From Rhodopseudomonas palustris JSC-3b (lineage in GTDB: Bacteria > Pseudomonadota > Alphaproteobacteria > Rhizobiales > Xanthobacteraceae), in contig KI632513.1 of the NCBI GenBank assembly GCA_000504425.1, positions 611,999-675,998 of the forward strand: a DNA stretch of 64,000 nucleotides, written 5' to 3'. A program made the position numbers and the translations under genes. The notes below the pieces were generated by a model. That model searched no databases. It was not told the origin of the DNA and saw nothing but the letters and a program-made list of their open reading frames with translations. This document shows positions 44,388 to 52,378 of this stretch, in pieces. Within the stretch, counting starts at the first letter, position 1; each line of letters starts with the position of its first letter.

Positions 44388-45206
44388 ATGCAGTTCATCG
44401 AGTCGCATGGCGCCAAAATCCCGATCATCGGTCTTGGTACTTGGGAGTTGCGCGGCCGTACCTGTTCGCGGCTGATCGAACAGGCGTTGCGGCTGGGCTA
44501 TCGCCATATCGACACCGCTCAGGTTTACGAGAATGAGCGCGAGGTCGGCTGGGGCATTCACGCCTCGGGGGTGCGCCGCGACGAGATTTTTGTCACCACC
44601 AAAGTCTGGACCACGCATTTCGCGCCGAACGATCTGCTGCGCTCCACCAAGGAAAGCTTGATGAAGCTGCGGCTGTCGGAGGTCGATCTGTTGCTGCTGC
44701 ACTGGCCGAGCAAGCATGTGCCGCTGTCGGAAACGCTGGGCGGCCTGGCACGCGCCAAGGAATTCGGCCTGACCCAGCATATCGGGCTGTCGAATTTCAC
44801 CGTCGCGCTGATCGAGGAAGCAGTGCGGCTGTCACCGGCGCCGCTGGTGTGCAATCAGGTCGAGTATCACCCGTTCCTTGATCAGACCAAGGTGATCAAC
44901 GCCTGCGACGAGCATCATCTGGCGGTGGTCGCCTACAGCCCGATTGCCAAGGGCAAGGCCAAGAATGCCGAAGTGCTGAACCGGATCGCCGAAACGCATG
45001 GCAAGACCGCGGCGCAAATCTGCCTGCGCTGGATCGTGCAGCAGGACATCGCCGCAATCCCGCGCACCTCCAAGGTCGAGCGGCTGGTGGAAAATATCAG
45101 CGTGTTCGACTTCGCGCTCAGCGATGCCGAAATGAACGAGATTTTCGCGATGGCGCAGCCCGATGGCCGGCTGACCGATTTCGGCTTCTCGCCGCAATGG
45201 GATTGA
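44388..45206 (+). CDS. Aldo/keto reductase
   Basis: The 272-residue NADPH-dependent carbonyl reductase has the catalytic tetrad Asp and Tyr in HIDTAQVYENE, Lys in VTTKVW and His in LLLHWPSK. NADPH-binding residues lie in YSPIAKG and AAIPRTSKVERLVENI. It resembles the 2,5-diketo-gluconate reductase / methylglyoxal reductase branch. The ATG at 44388 follows GGGGAGGAGA. Substrate cannot be given. It is divergent from the deacetylase pair and followed by a YdcF-type gene. Confidence 0.94.
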   Translation: MQFIESHGAKIPIIGLGTWELRGRTCSRLIEQALRLGYRHIDTAQVYENEREVGWGIHASGVRRDEIFVTTKVWTTHFAPNDLLRSTKESLMKLRLSEVDLLLLHWPSKHVPLSETLGGLARAKEFGLTQHIGLSNFTVALIEEAVRLSPAPLVCNQVEYHPFLDQTKVINACDEHHLAVVAYSPIAKGKAKNAEVLNRIAETHGKTAAQICLRWIVQQDIAAIPRTSKVERLVENISVFDFALSDAEMNEIFAMAQPDGRLTDFGFSPQWD

Positions 45207-45302
45207 GGCCGAGCGGGTGGTGATATCACCTGCCATGGGATTGACCGCGCGCGAGCTGTGCGGCGTGATGCGGTGCTGACGCGCACGCATGGGGACAGCA
45301 CG

Positions 45303-46100
45303 GTGTTTTTCATCGCATCGAAGGTGTTGGGCTTCTTTCTGGTGCCCTCCAATGTGATCGCGCTCTTGTGCGCCAGCGGCGCGCTGCTGGCGCTGACGCG
45401 CGCAAGGCGGCTCGGCTCAAAACTGCTGGCGATCGGCGTCACACTGCTGCTGATCGCAGGCTATACGCCGCTCGGCAATGCGCTGCTGCTGCCGCTCAGT
45501 GAGCGCTTTCCGCCCTGGCAGGACAATGGCCGCGCGCCCGACGGCATCATCGTGCTCGGCGGTGCCATCAATTCCGATCTCAGCGCGGCGCGGCATACGC
45601 TCGAAATCGAAGCCTCGGCTGAGCGGATCGTGACCATGCTGCAATTGGCGCGGCGCTATCCGCAGGCGCGCATCGTTTTTTCAGGAGGCAGCGCCAATCT
45701 GCTGGTGCCGGGCAGCGCGGAGGCGCCGTTTGCGGGGCTGTTGCTGCAGGAATTTGGTGTCGCGCCGCAGCGCATCGTGTTGGAAAGCGGTTCGCGCACC
45801 ACCACGGAAAATGCGGTGGAGACCAAGCGGCTGGTGGCTCCCAAGGCCGGCGAGCGCTGGCTGCTGGTGACCTCGGCGTTTCATATGCCGCGCTCGATCA
45901 GCGCGTTTCGTGCCGCAGGTTTTGAGGTCGAAGCCTATCCGGTCGATTGGCGCACCGGCGGCTGGAACGATCTGTGGTGGCCGTTTGAGCGACTGAGCGC
46001 CGGGCTGGCGCGCACCGATCTTGCCGTGCACGAATGGGTCGGGCTGGTGGCCTATCGGCTCGCCAGACGCTCCAGCGAATTGCTGCCTGCGCCGCGCTGA
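45303..46100 (+). CDS. YdcF/DUF218 family membrane protein
   Basis: The 265-residue protein has two N-terminal membrane helices (about 3-25 and 35-55) and a periplasmic DUF218 domain with PDGIIVLGGAINSDL, ARIVFSGGSANLL, VLESGSRTTTENAVETKRL and LVTSAFHMPRSISAFRAAG. Relatives (ElyC, SanA, YdcF) act in envelope biogenesis and barrier function. The GTG at 45303 has GGGGA just upstream; the frame extends to 45258. It follows the reductase by 96 bases. Confidence 0.88.
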   Translation: MFFIASKVLGFFLVPSNVIALLCASGALLALTRARRLGSKLLAIGVTLLLIAGYTPLGNALLLPLSERFPPWQDNGRAPDGIIVLGGAINSDLSAARHTLEIEASAERIVTMLQLARRYPQARIVFSGGSANLLVPGSAEAPFAGLLLQEFGVAPQRIVLESGSRTTTENAVETKRLVAPKAGERWLLVTSAFHMPRSISAFRAAGFEVEAYPVDWRTGGWNDLWWPFERLSAGLARTDLAVHEWVGLVAYRLARRSSELLPAPR

Positions 46101-46147
46101 TCACGCTGCGCCTAGCCGCGGCGTCTGATCGCGAGCCGCGCGCGGGA

Positions 46148-46426
46148 TCAGTCCTCGCGCGGCAAGCCTAAGCGATACACGCCGCGGAAGTCGGTCGGAT
46201 CGACCGGCTTGCCCTTGCGATAGATCACCAGCCGACCTGCCAGGGCCAGCTCGACCGCCGTGCGGCGGATCGGCGTCAGCAGCGTGTGCCATTCGCCGTC
46301 GGACGCAATCGCATGGGCGATCTCCGGCGCGCTCAGCGTGCTGCCGCGGTGTTGTTGCAGCACGTTGACGATTGCGGAGGCGAGGGATGGGGCGGGTGAA
46401 GTGGAAGTCGAATCTTGTAGTGTCAT
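46148..46426 (-). CDS. DUF3253 family protein
   Basis: The 92-residue protein contains a winged-helix-like DUF3253 domain: LASAIVNVLQQHRGSTLSAP, EIAHAIASDGEWHTLLTPIR and AVELALAGRLVIYRKGKPVD, ending FRGVYRLGLP. The family is small and its role unknown; the fold suggests nucleic-acid or protein binding. The ATG at 46426 begins the conserved part; the frame opens at 46489. It is divergent from the GST gene. Confidence 0.82.
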   Translation of the reverse strand: MTLQDSTSTSPAPSLASAIVNVLQQHRGSTLSAPEIAHAIASDGEWHTLLTPIRRTAVELALAGRLVIYRKGKPVDPTDFRGVYRLGLPRED

Positions 46427-46525
46427 GATCGCTCGGTGTGACGCATCGCCCGGCGCCCGGCAACCCCGGCGCCGTTGAGCGCTGCGCACGGCTGCTGCGC
46501 GCTGCGGATTTTGGGAGAAGTGGTC

Positions 46526-47182
46526 ATGACCGTGAAGCTGGTGATCGGCAACAAGAATTACTCATCGTGGTCAATGCGGCCGTGGCTGGCGCTGCGCGCC
46601 GCCGGCATCAGCTTCGAGGAAATCGTGATTCCGCTCTACACGGGTCCCGCCGACAAGCAGCGCATTCTCGATTTCAGTCCGGCCGGCAAGGTGCCGGTGC
46701 TGATCGATGGTGATCTGATCGTCTGGGACTCGCTGGCGATCATCGAATATGCCGCCGAACGGTTTCCGGACGCGGGGCTGTGGCCGTCCGATCCGGCGCT
46801 GCGGGCCCATGCGCGCTCGATCTGTGCCGAGATGCATGCCGGCTTTGCGGCGCTGCGCAGCGAATGCGGCATGAATCTGCACCGCGCGGTGCGCGCCAAG
46901 CCGCTGTCGGCCGCCGCCCAGGCCGATATCGCGCGCATCCAGCAGATCTGGTCGGAATGCCGGCAGCGCCATGGACAGCACGGGCCGTTCCTGTTCGGCG
47001 CGTTCTGTGCGGCCGACGCGTTCTATGCGCCGGTGGTGCATCGGTTCCGGACCTATGACATCGCGGTCAATGACGAGGCGCGCAGCTATATGGCGGCCAT
47101 GATCGCGCATCCAGCGTTCCAGGAATGGACCACCGCGGGATTAGCGGAAAGCTGGATGATCGATAAGTTCGAGAACGATTAG
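46526..47182 (+). CDS. Glutathione S-transferase family protein
   Basis: The 218-residue protein has an N-terminal thioredoxin-like domain (KLVIGNKNYSSWSMRPWLAL; the Ser of SSWS is the likely catalytic residue), with the cis-Pro in GKVPVLID and the glutathione gamma-glutamyl contact in WDSLAIIEYAAE. The C-terminal helical domain begins about residue 88, with FGAFCAADAFYAPVV. Length is standard. GGGAGAAG precedes the ATG at 46526. Confidence 0.93.
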   Translation: MTVKLVIGNKNYSSWSMRPWLALRAAGISFEEIVIPLYTGPADKQRILDFSPAGKVPVLIDGDLIVWDSLAIIEYAAERFPDAGLWPSDPALRAHARSICAEMHAGFAALRSECGMNLHRAVRAKPLSAAAQADIARIQQIWSECRQRHGQHGPFLFGAFCAADAFYAPVVHRFRTYDIAVNDEARSYMAAMIAHPAFQEWTTAGLAESWMIDKFEND

Positions 47183-47416
47183 TTCGCGCCTCGAACCGTT
47201 TGGCGCTGATCACGGAACGGCGGACGGTACTGAGGTCCCTGGTCATCACGGAACTCATCACATCTGCCTGAATTGCCTGCAAATATTGCGCCTTTGCCAT
47301 GCCCTGCGGGGGTGGCTTGTGGGGGTAGTTGCGTGCTATATGCAGTTACGCTGCAAGCCGGCTGCGTTGGTGGGCTAAGGGGGCGAAGCCGGCGTTCTGT
47401 GTAATGGAGAGAGTCG

Positions 47417-47608
47417 TTGAAGCATAAGTTCGGAATTGGAGAACGCGTCTATTTCACTGCCAGCAATGTATCGCGCCCCGCTGCGGGCGGCGTTTATCAG
47501 GTGATCCGCCTGCTTCCCACCGACGGCGATGATTGCCAATATCGCATCAAAAGCTCCAGCGAAGCGTTTGAGCGGGTTGCAAAGGAAAGCCAGTTGCAGG
47601 TCTGCTAA
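47417..47608 (+). CDS. Small conserved protein of unknown function
   Basis: The 63-residue protein begins at a TTG (MKHKFGIGERVYFTASNVSR) with GGAGAG upstream. The sequence reads like one small SH3-type beta-barrel (VYFTASNV..., GVYQVIRLLPTDGDDCQYRIK), and similar short proteins appear in Nitrobacteraceae. It lies alone and is followed by a hairpin. The function is unknown. Confidence 0.75.
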   Translation: MKHKFGIGERVYFTASNVSRPAAGGVYQVIRLLPTDGDDCQYRIKSSSEAFERVAKESQLQVC

Positions 47609-47648
47609 TCTTCGCCTTCAGAACCTGCTGTTAGAACCCATCATGTGA

Positions 47649-47691
47649 CGAACAACCAGGCCGCTGCCTTCACCGGGGGCGGCCTTGTTCG
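47649..47691 (+). terminator. Hairpin terminator after the 63-residue protein
   Basis: AGGCCGC / GCGGCCT pair, extended by CGAACA / TGTTCG across a small bulge. The strand continues GTTGGGTTTC, moderately T-rich. Confidence 0.6.
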
Positions 47692-47768
47692 TTGGGTTTC
47701 GGTCAAAACTAACGCATAATTCAGTCATAATACGAGTTTCCGACAACGTCGCGTAGGGGACGACGCGC

Positions 47769-48839
47769 ATGAACTGGGCGGCTTCGATCGATCAAGTATG
47801 GCGTTCACCCGGCCTTCCGGTCTGGATTGTTCTGGTTGCCGCGGGATTTTTGGGCGTTCTGGTGCTGGTGGCGCTGCTGCGCGAACGCTCGCTGGCCAAC
47901 ACCGTGCTCGCGGTGATTGCGGTGGCGGCGATTGTCGCCAATGCCATCATGACCTTGCGCGGCGAGTCCGGGGCGGTGTCGAACGAGCGTTCGCCTACGG
48001 CGGTCGAGGCGTCGAGCCTTGCTCATCCGGCGCTGGCCTGCCTTGACGATCTGGCGGGCGATACCGTGCTGGTGGCCTGCGAAAAGGTGCTGTTCGGCTC
48101 GGCCGATGCGGTGGCTGCGGCGGTGTCGCACACCGCGAGCCGGCTGAACCGCCTCACGGCGGCAGGCGACCCGAATGCCTCTGGCAAAGCCGCGGAATTG
48201 ACGACGCTGCGCCGAGCGATCGAGCGCGATCGTTATGGGCTGGTCGCTTATGTGCTCAGCAGCCGCGATGGCTGCCAGCCGGCCGAATGTGCCGCCTATG
48301 CCGCGCTGACCGATCACAAGCTGATCGCCGCCAATATGGAAGAGCGGCACTATGAAACGCTGGTGCAGCGCTATGCCGGCGCGTGGGGCAGCGGGCAGGG
48401 CGGCGCTGCCGCCACTGGCGCGCTGCTGCCGAGCGCGGCGCTGACCACCTCGGTTCCCAGCGGCAAACCGACCAATGCCGATTTTCCGACCGCCAATTCG
48501 ATCCCGCCAGTCAGCATCATGTCCGCCGAGCCGCCCGCGCCGTCAAAGCCCGCTGCCCCGCCGGTGGCGGCAGCGCCGGCCGTAGCCGCGCCGGTGGCCG
48601 CAGCGCCCAAGCCGGCTGCGCCGGCCCGCAGTCAAGCCGCAGCGCCCGCGACGCAACCCCCGGCGGGCGCACCAGCCGCGGCGCGCAGCCAGCCGGCAAA
48701 TCCGGCGCAGACTCAGGCGGTGCGTTCAACCCCGCCTGCCAAGAATCCGCCAGCGCCGCCCAAGCAGCAGCCCAAGCCTGAACGGCAGCCCGCCGCGCCG
48801 GTGCAGTTGGCGCCGGCTGCCGCTGGCGCGGCGGAGTAA
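47769..48839 (+). CDS. Membrane-anchored protein with Ala/Pro-rich tail, unknown function
   Basis: The 356-residue protein has two membrane helices in its first 62 residues. A cysteine-containing helical domain (about 85-205) follows, with HPALACLDDLAGDTVLVACEK, DGCQPAECAAYAAL and NMEERHYETLVQRYA. The last 140 residues are almost only Ala, Pro, Lys and Gln. Four cysteines sit in the central domain and could form disulphides. The domain recurs in Nitrobacteraceae but I know no function. GTAGGGGACGAC precedes the ATG. Confidence 0.75.
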   Translation: MNWAASIDQVWRSPGLPVWIVLVAAGFLGVLVLVALLRERSLANTVLAVIAVAAIVANAIMTLRGESGAVSNERSPTAVEASSLAHPALACLDDLAGDTVLVACEKVLFGSADAVAAAVSHTASRLNRLTAAGDPNASGKAAELTTLRRAIERDRYGLVAYVLSSRDGCQPAECAAYAALTDHKLIAANMEERHYETLVQRYAGAWGSGQGGAAATGALLPSAALTTSVPSGKPTNADFPTANSIPPVSIMSAEPPAPSKPAAPPVAAAPAVAAPVAAAPKPAAPARSQAAAPATQPPAGAPAAARSQPANPAQTQAVRSTPPAKNPPAPPKQQPKPERQPAAPVQLAPAAAGAAE

Positions 48840-48863
48840 CGCGTGGCTGTTGTTTGGTAATTG

Positions 48864-49304
48864 ATGACACTGCATCTGATTAAGCTCGCGGTCGGCGCCG
48901 AGTCGACCAAGGACCTCACCGACTGGATCGCCGAACGCACCCGCGCCGCCAAGGCGCGCGGTCTGCCGCCTTATTATGCCCACGTCACCCGGATGACGCC
49001 CAAGCGCGAGGACGAGTTGCTCGCCGGAGGCTCGCTCTATTGGGTGATCCGCGGCGCGATCTCCGCGCGCCAGCAATTGGTGGCGATCGAGCCGTTTCGC
49101 GATGGCGAGGGCGTCAGCCGCTGCCGGCTGCTGTTGGCGCCGGAGGTGGTCGCGGTGGCACCGCGGCCGATGCGGCCGTTCCAGGGCTGGCGCTATCTGA
49201 AAGCCAGCGATGCGCCGCCCGATCTCAGCCAGTCGGAGGCCGACGGGCTGGCGGCGATGCCCGAGGAGATGCGGCGCGAGCTGCGTGAACTCGGGCTGCT
49301 GTGA
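48864..49304 (+). CDS. DUF1489 family protein
   Basis: The 146-residue protein matches DUF1489 over its full length: MTLHLIKLAVGAESTKDLTDW, THVTRMTPKR-like AHVTRMTPKREDELL, GSLYWVIRGAISARQQLVAI, PFQGWRYLKASDAPPDL and the C-terminal MPEEMRRELRELGLL. The family is alphaproteobacterial and uncharacterised. The ATG at 48864 is used. A dispersed repeat separates it from convergent panC. Confidence 0.9.
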   Translation: MTLHLIKLAVGAESTKDLTDWIAERTRAAKARGLPPYYAHVTRMTPKREDELLAGGSLYWVIRGAISARQQLVAIEPFRDGEGVSRCRLLLAPEVVAVAPRPMRPFQGWRYLKASDAPPDLSQSEADGLAAMPEEMRRELRELGLL

Positions 49305-49330
49305 TTATACACCGTCGGGTCGTCACTGAC

Positions 49331-49412
49331 CGTCATGCCCGCGCTTGTCGCTTGTATCCACGTCTCTGCAAGATCAAAGACGTAGATGGCCGGGACGAGC
49401 CCGGCCATGACG
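49331..49412. repeat. Dispersed MAGLVPAI-type intergenic repeat, copy 1
   Basis: CGTCATGCCCGCGCTTGTCG at one end and ATGGCCGGGACGAGCCCGG towards the other form two inner palindromes typical of an intergenic repeat widespread in Nitrobacteraceae. The minus strand translates as VMAGLVPAIYVF. GTTGGTATC follows at 49422-49430. A second, inverted copy is at 63343-63432. Confidence 0.8.
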
Positions 49413-49444
49413 TGCGGAGCGGTTGGTATCAATCGCCGTTGGTC

Positions 49445-50296
49445 TTACACCGCGATATTGTCGATCAGCCGGGTGGTGCCGATCCGCGCCGCCACCAGCA
49501 GCCTGACCGGGCCGTCCGCCACCGAGCGGATCGGCGCCAGCGTTTCGGCGTGGCGCGCTTCCAGATAGTCGAGCTCAAAGCCGGCGGCGGTGATCAGCTT
49601 GGCGCCGCCAGCGAGCGCGGCTTTGATCTTGTCGCCGTCGCGCAGGCGCCCTGCGGTCTCTTTCAGGCTGCGATACAGCACCGGCGCGGCGCTGCGCTCC
49701 TCGGCTGACAGGTAGACATTGCGCGACGACCGCGCGAGGCCGTCGCGCTCGCGCGAGGTGGCGATGCCGATCACCTTGACGCCGAGGTCGAGGTCACGCG
49801 CCATCTGCGTCACGACGCGCAGCTGCTGAAAATCCTTCTCGCCGAAAATAGCGATGTCGGGCCGCACCTGGGTGAACAGCTTGCCGACCACCGTGGTCAC
49901 GCCGCCGAAGAAGTGCGGCCGAAAGCGGTCTTCCAGGCCGGCCAGCGCCGGGCCCTCGGTGAGGATCTTGCTGGCAAAGCCGGGCGGATACATGGTCTTG
50001 GCGTCGGGGCCCCAGACCAGATCGACGTCTTCGGCGGCGAGCTTGGCGAGATCGGCCTTCCAGGTGCGCGGATAGGAGCCGAAATCCTCATTGGGCGCGA
50101 ACTGGGTCGGATTGACGAAGATCGACACCACCACTTTGGAGGCGCGCCGTTTGGCCTGCCGCACCAAGGTGAGATGGCCTTCATGGAGCGCGCCCATCGT
50201 CGGAACCAGGGCCACGGTGGCTTTGCGGGCGCGGAGAGGTTCGAGCGCGCGGCGCAGGGCCGGCAGCGTCCGGGCGACAATTGGGGTGCGGGACAT
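49445..50296 (-). CDS. panC: Pantothenate synthetase
   Basis: The 283-residue enzyme joins pantoate and beta-alanine with ATP. It has the nucleotidyl-transferase motif [64 protein letters not shown], and [12 protein letters not shown] near the lid. All family motifs are intact. The start ATG at 50296 is clear. panB is not in the window. Confidence 0.97.
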   Translation of the reverse strand: MSRTPIVARTLPALRRALEPLRARKATVALVPTMGALHEGHLTLVRQAKRRASKVVVSIFVNPTQFAPNEDFGSYPRTWKADLAKLAAEDVDLVWGPDAKTMYPPGFASKILTEGPALAGLEDRFRPHFFGGVTTVVGKLFTQVRPDIAIFGEKDFQQLRVVTQMARDLDLGVKVIGIATSRERDGLARSSRNVYLSAEERSAAPVLYRSLKETAGRLRDGDKIKAALAGGAKLITAAGFELDYLEARHAETLAPIRSVADGPVRLLVAARIGTTRLIDNIAV

Positions 50297-50489
50297 CAGA
50301 GACTCAGGGTGCAGTGCTTACGAGAACGAAACTGTAGCAAGCTGCAACAAAGCCCGCCACTTGCGATCAGCGGCGGTCTGATCGCGATGGCAAGCGCAGC
50401 TCGGCTGTGCGCGGTGACGCAGCCGCCGCACCCCCGATTGACGCTGCGGCGTCGCGACGCCACATAGCCGGCAAAGGACATTGCTCATC

Positions 50490-51227
50490 ATGGCGCGCGA
50501 ACGGACCCCAACGCCCATCGACCGGCCGGCCGATCACGACACATCGCCGGCGCCGCTGTCGGCCTCGGACGAGATCGCCGCCTTTGTCGCCAAGGCGCGC
50601 GCGCTGTCGCCGCATGCCAGCGGTGCGCGCGGCCGGCTGGTGTTCGCGCTCGATGCCACCATGAGCCGGCAGCCGACCTGGGACATGGCCTGTCATCTGC
50701 AGGCCGACATGTTCCGCGAGGCGGCCGCGCTCGGCAGCCTGGATATCAAGCTGGTCTATTACCGCGGTCTCGCCGAGTGCCGTGCCAGCGGCTGGGTCTC
50801 GGATTCGGACACGCTGGCGCGCCTGATGGCCAAGATCGATTGCCGCGGCGGCCATACCCAGATCGGCCGGGTGCTGGCCGAGACCAGGCGGCAGGCGGTG
50901 GAGTCTGGCGTGCGCGCGCTGGTGTTCGTCGGCGATGCGGTCGAGGAATCGGTTGATGCGCTATGCGCCACCGCCGGCGAACTCGGCTTGCTGAAAGTGC
51001 CGGCCTTTGTGTTTCAGGAAGGCACTGATCCCGGCGCGGAACAGGCGCTGCGCGAGATCGCACGGCTGAGCGGCGGCGCTTGGTGCCGGTTCGATCCGGG
51101 GGCTGCCGGCCAGCTGCGCGAATTGCTGCGCGCCGCCGCGGCCTATGCGGCCGGTGGCCGCGATGCGCTGCGCCAGCTCGCGCAATCAGCCCAAGGCGCG
51201 GCGCTGCTGCTCGGCCAGATGCGTTAG
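50490..51227 (+). CDS. VWA-domain protein
   Basis: The 245-residue cytoplasmic protein (no signal peptide) has a von Willebrand A fold. RLVFALDATMSRQPTWDMA carries a MIDAS-like D-x-T-x-S, and later come GGHTQIGRVLAETRR and VRALVFVGDAVEESVDALCA. The N-terminal 40 residues are polar. VWA proteins usually serve as partners for AAA+ ATPases or assemble complexes. The following gene, beyond a repeat element, encodes a membrane J-domain protein, so a chaperone link is conceivable but not shown. Confidence 0.85.
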   Translation: MARERTPTPIDRPADHDTSPAPLSASDEIAAFVAKARALSPHASGARGRLVFALDATMSRQPTWDMACHLQADMFREAAALGSLDIKLVYYRGLAECRASGWVSDSDTLARLMAKIDCRGGHTQIGRVLAETRRQAVESGVRALVFVGDAVEESVDALCATAGELGLLKVPAFVFQEGTDPGAEQALREIARLSGGAWCRFDPGAAGQLRELLRAAAAYAAGGRDALRQLAQSAQGAALLLGQMR

Positions 51228-51320
51228 AGCTTCGGTTCTGATGGAATCAGAACCGAAGCTCTATGTTCTGACGCGTTTTCTTGACGCGAACCGGGATCCA
51301 CTTCGCTCGAAAACGCTATA
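51226..51320. repeat. Dispersed palindromic repeat, copy 2 (long form)
   Basis: A perfect 17-bp stem AGAGCTTCGGTTCTGAT / ATCAGAACCGAAGCTCT with a three-base loop begins inside the stop codon of the VWA gene. It is followed by a second weaker palindrome whose arms are GCGTTTTC and GAAAACGC (about 51273-51316). The first stem is shared with 41595-41627. Confidence 0.85.
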
Positions 51321-51377
51321 GCTTGGCTGCGAACAGCTATCCGTGCATTCGATCATCAATCACGTTATATCCAGGCC

Positions 51378-52103
51378 ATGCCCACACTGATCGCAGGTGT
51401 TGTCGCCGTCATCCTGTTGTACTCGCTGCTGCAGATGGTCCGCACAGCGAATCCAGCCAAGCTCGCCCGTGCCATCAAACTGGGCGGCGGCATCCTGTGC
51501 CTGGCGGTGGCCGCGATCACCGGGGTGAAGGGCCAGCTCGCCATTGCGATCCCGGTCGGGGTGTTCGGCGCAGGGCTGCTCGGCTGGGGGCCGGGGCTGG
51601 CGATGTTCGGCAATCTCGGCGGCGTGTTCCGCGGCATGGGGCGGCGCTCCAGCGGCCAGACCTCGACGGTGCGCTCGCCATTTCTGGAAATGACGCTCGA
51701 CCATGACAGCGGCGCGCTGACCGGCCGCCTGCTGGCGGGCCGTTATGCCGGTCGATCGCTGGATGAATTTGGGCTGGCGCCGCTGGCGGCGCTGCTGCCG
51801 GAATTCGACGCGGAGAGCTGCGCGTTACTTGAAAGCTATCTTGACCGCCGCTTTCCCGCTTGGCGTCAGAACGCGCAAGGCGAGCGGGCAGGGCGGCGTG
51901 GTAGCGAGGCGTCGAGCGGTAAAATGACGGACGAGGAGGCCTACCAGATCCTTGGCCTGCAGCCGGGGGCGAGCCCCGACGAGATCGGGCGTGCCCACCG
52001 TTCCTTGATGAAGAAACTGCATCCCGACCAGGGGGGGTCGACGTACCTGGCTGCCCGCGTAAACACGGCCAAGGATACTCTGCTTCGCACTCATCGCAAC
52101 TAA
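51378..52103 (+). CDS. Membrane-anchored J-domain protein
   Basis: The 241-residue protein has a membrane helix at residues 3-20 and two more hydrophobic stretches by residue 75. A middle domain (LDHDSGALTGRLLAGRYAG, LAALLPEFDAESC) is followed by a C-terminal J domain of about 50 residues with YQILGLQPGASPDEIGRAHR, the HPD motif and QGGSTYLAARVNTAKD. The architecture (N-terminal helix, C-terminal short J domain) recalls Pam18/Tim14 and DjlC-type proteins, which stimulate Hsp70 at the membrane. dnaK is not in the window. Confidence 0.88.
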   Translation: MPTLIAGVVAVILLYSLLQMVRTANPAKLARAIKLGGGILCLAVAAITGVKGQLAIAIPVGVFGAGLLGWGPGLAMFGNLGGVFRGMGRRSSGQTSTVRSPFLEMTLDHDSGALTGRLLAGRYAGRSLDEFGLAPLAALLPEFDAESCALLESYLDRRFPAWRQNAQGERAGRRGSEASSGKMTDEEAYQILGLQPGASPDEIGRAHRSLMKKLHPDQGGSTYLAARVNTAKDTLLRTHRN

Positions 52104-52315
52104 CTCCGCACGCCACGCTACGCGATCGACTGCGAGTTGCTGCCTGCTCTCTACCCGACGCCCCGGTGCCTCCCGTCATTTTCCCGACGTGGTTAAGCCC
52201 CCTGCAACGTTGTAGCGGCGATTTGTTGACGAGTGGTTTTCAGCGCGTTCGTTTCAGCAGCCGTCAACCATGTGTGTTCACCAAGACACACGGTCGATTG
52301 TCGCAGCTTGGCGCT

Positions 52316-52358
52316 GAAAACGAAAACGGCGCGCGTCCGGTCAGGAGACGCGCGCCGT
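52316..52358 (-). terminator. Rho-independent terminator of the DD-carboxypeptidase gene
   Basis: Read on the minus strand, ACGGCGCGCGT pairs with ACGCGCGCCGT over a 11-base loop and runs into TTTTCGTTTTC, a good U tract. It lies 20 bases past the gene end. Confidence 0.85.
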
Positions 52359-52378
52359 GTAGTCGGAGCAAAGATCGC

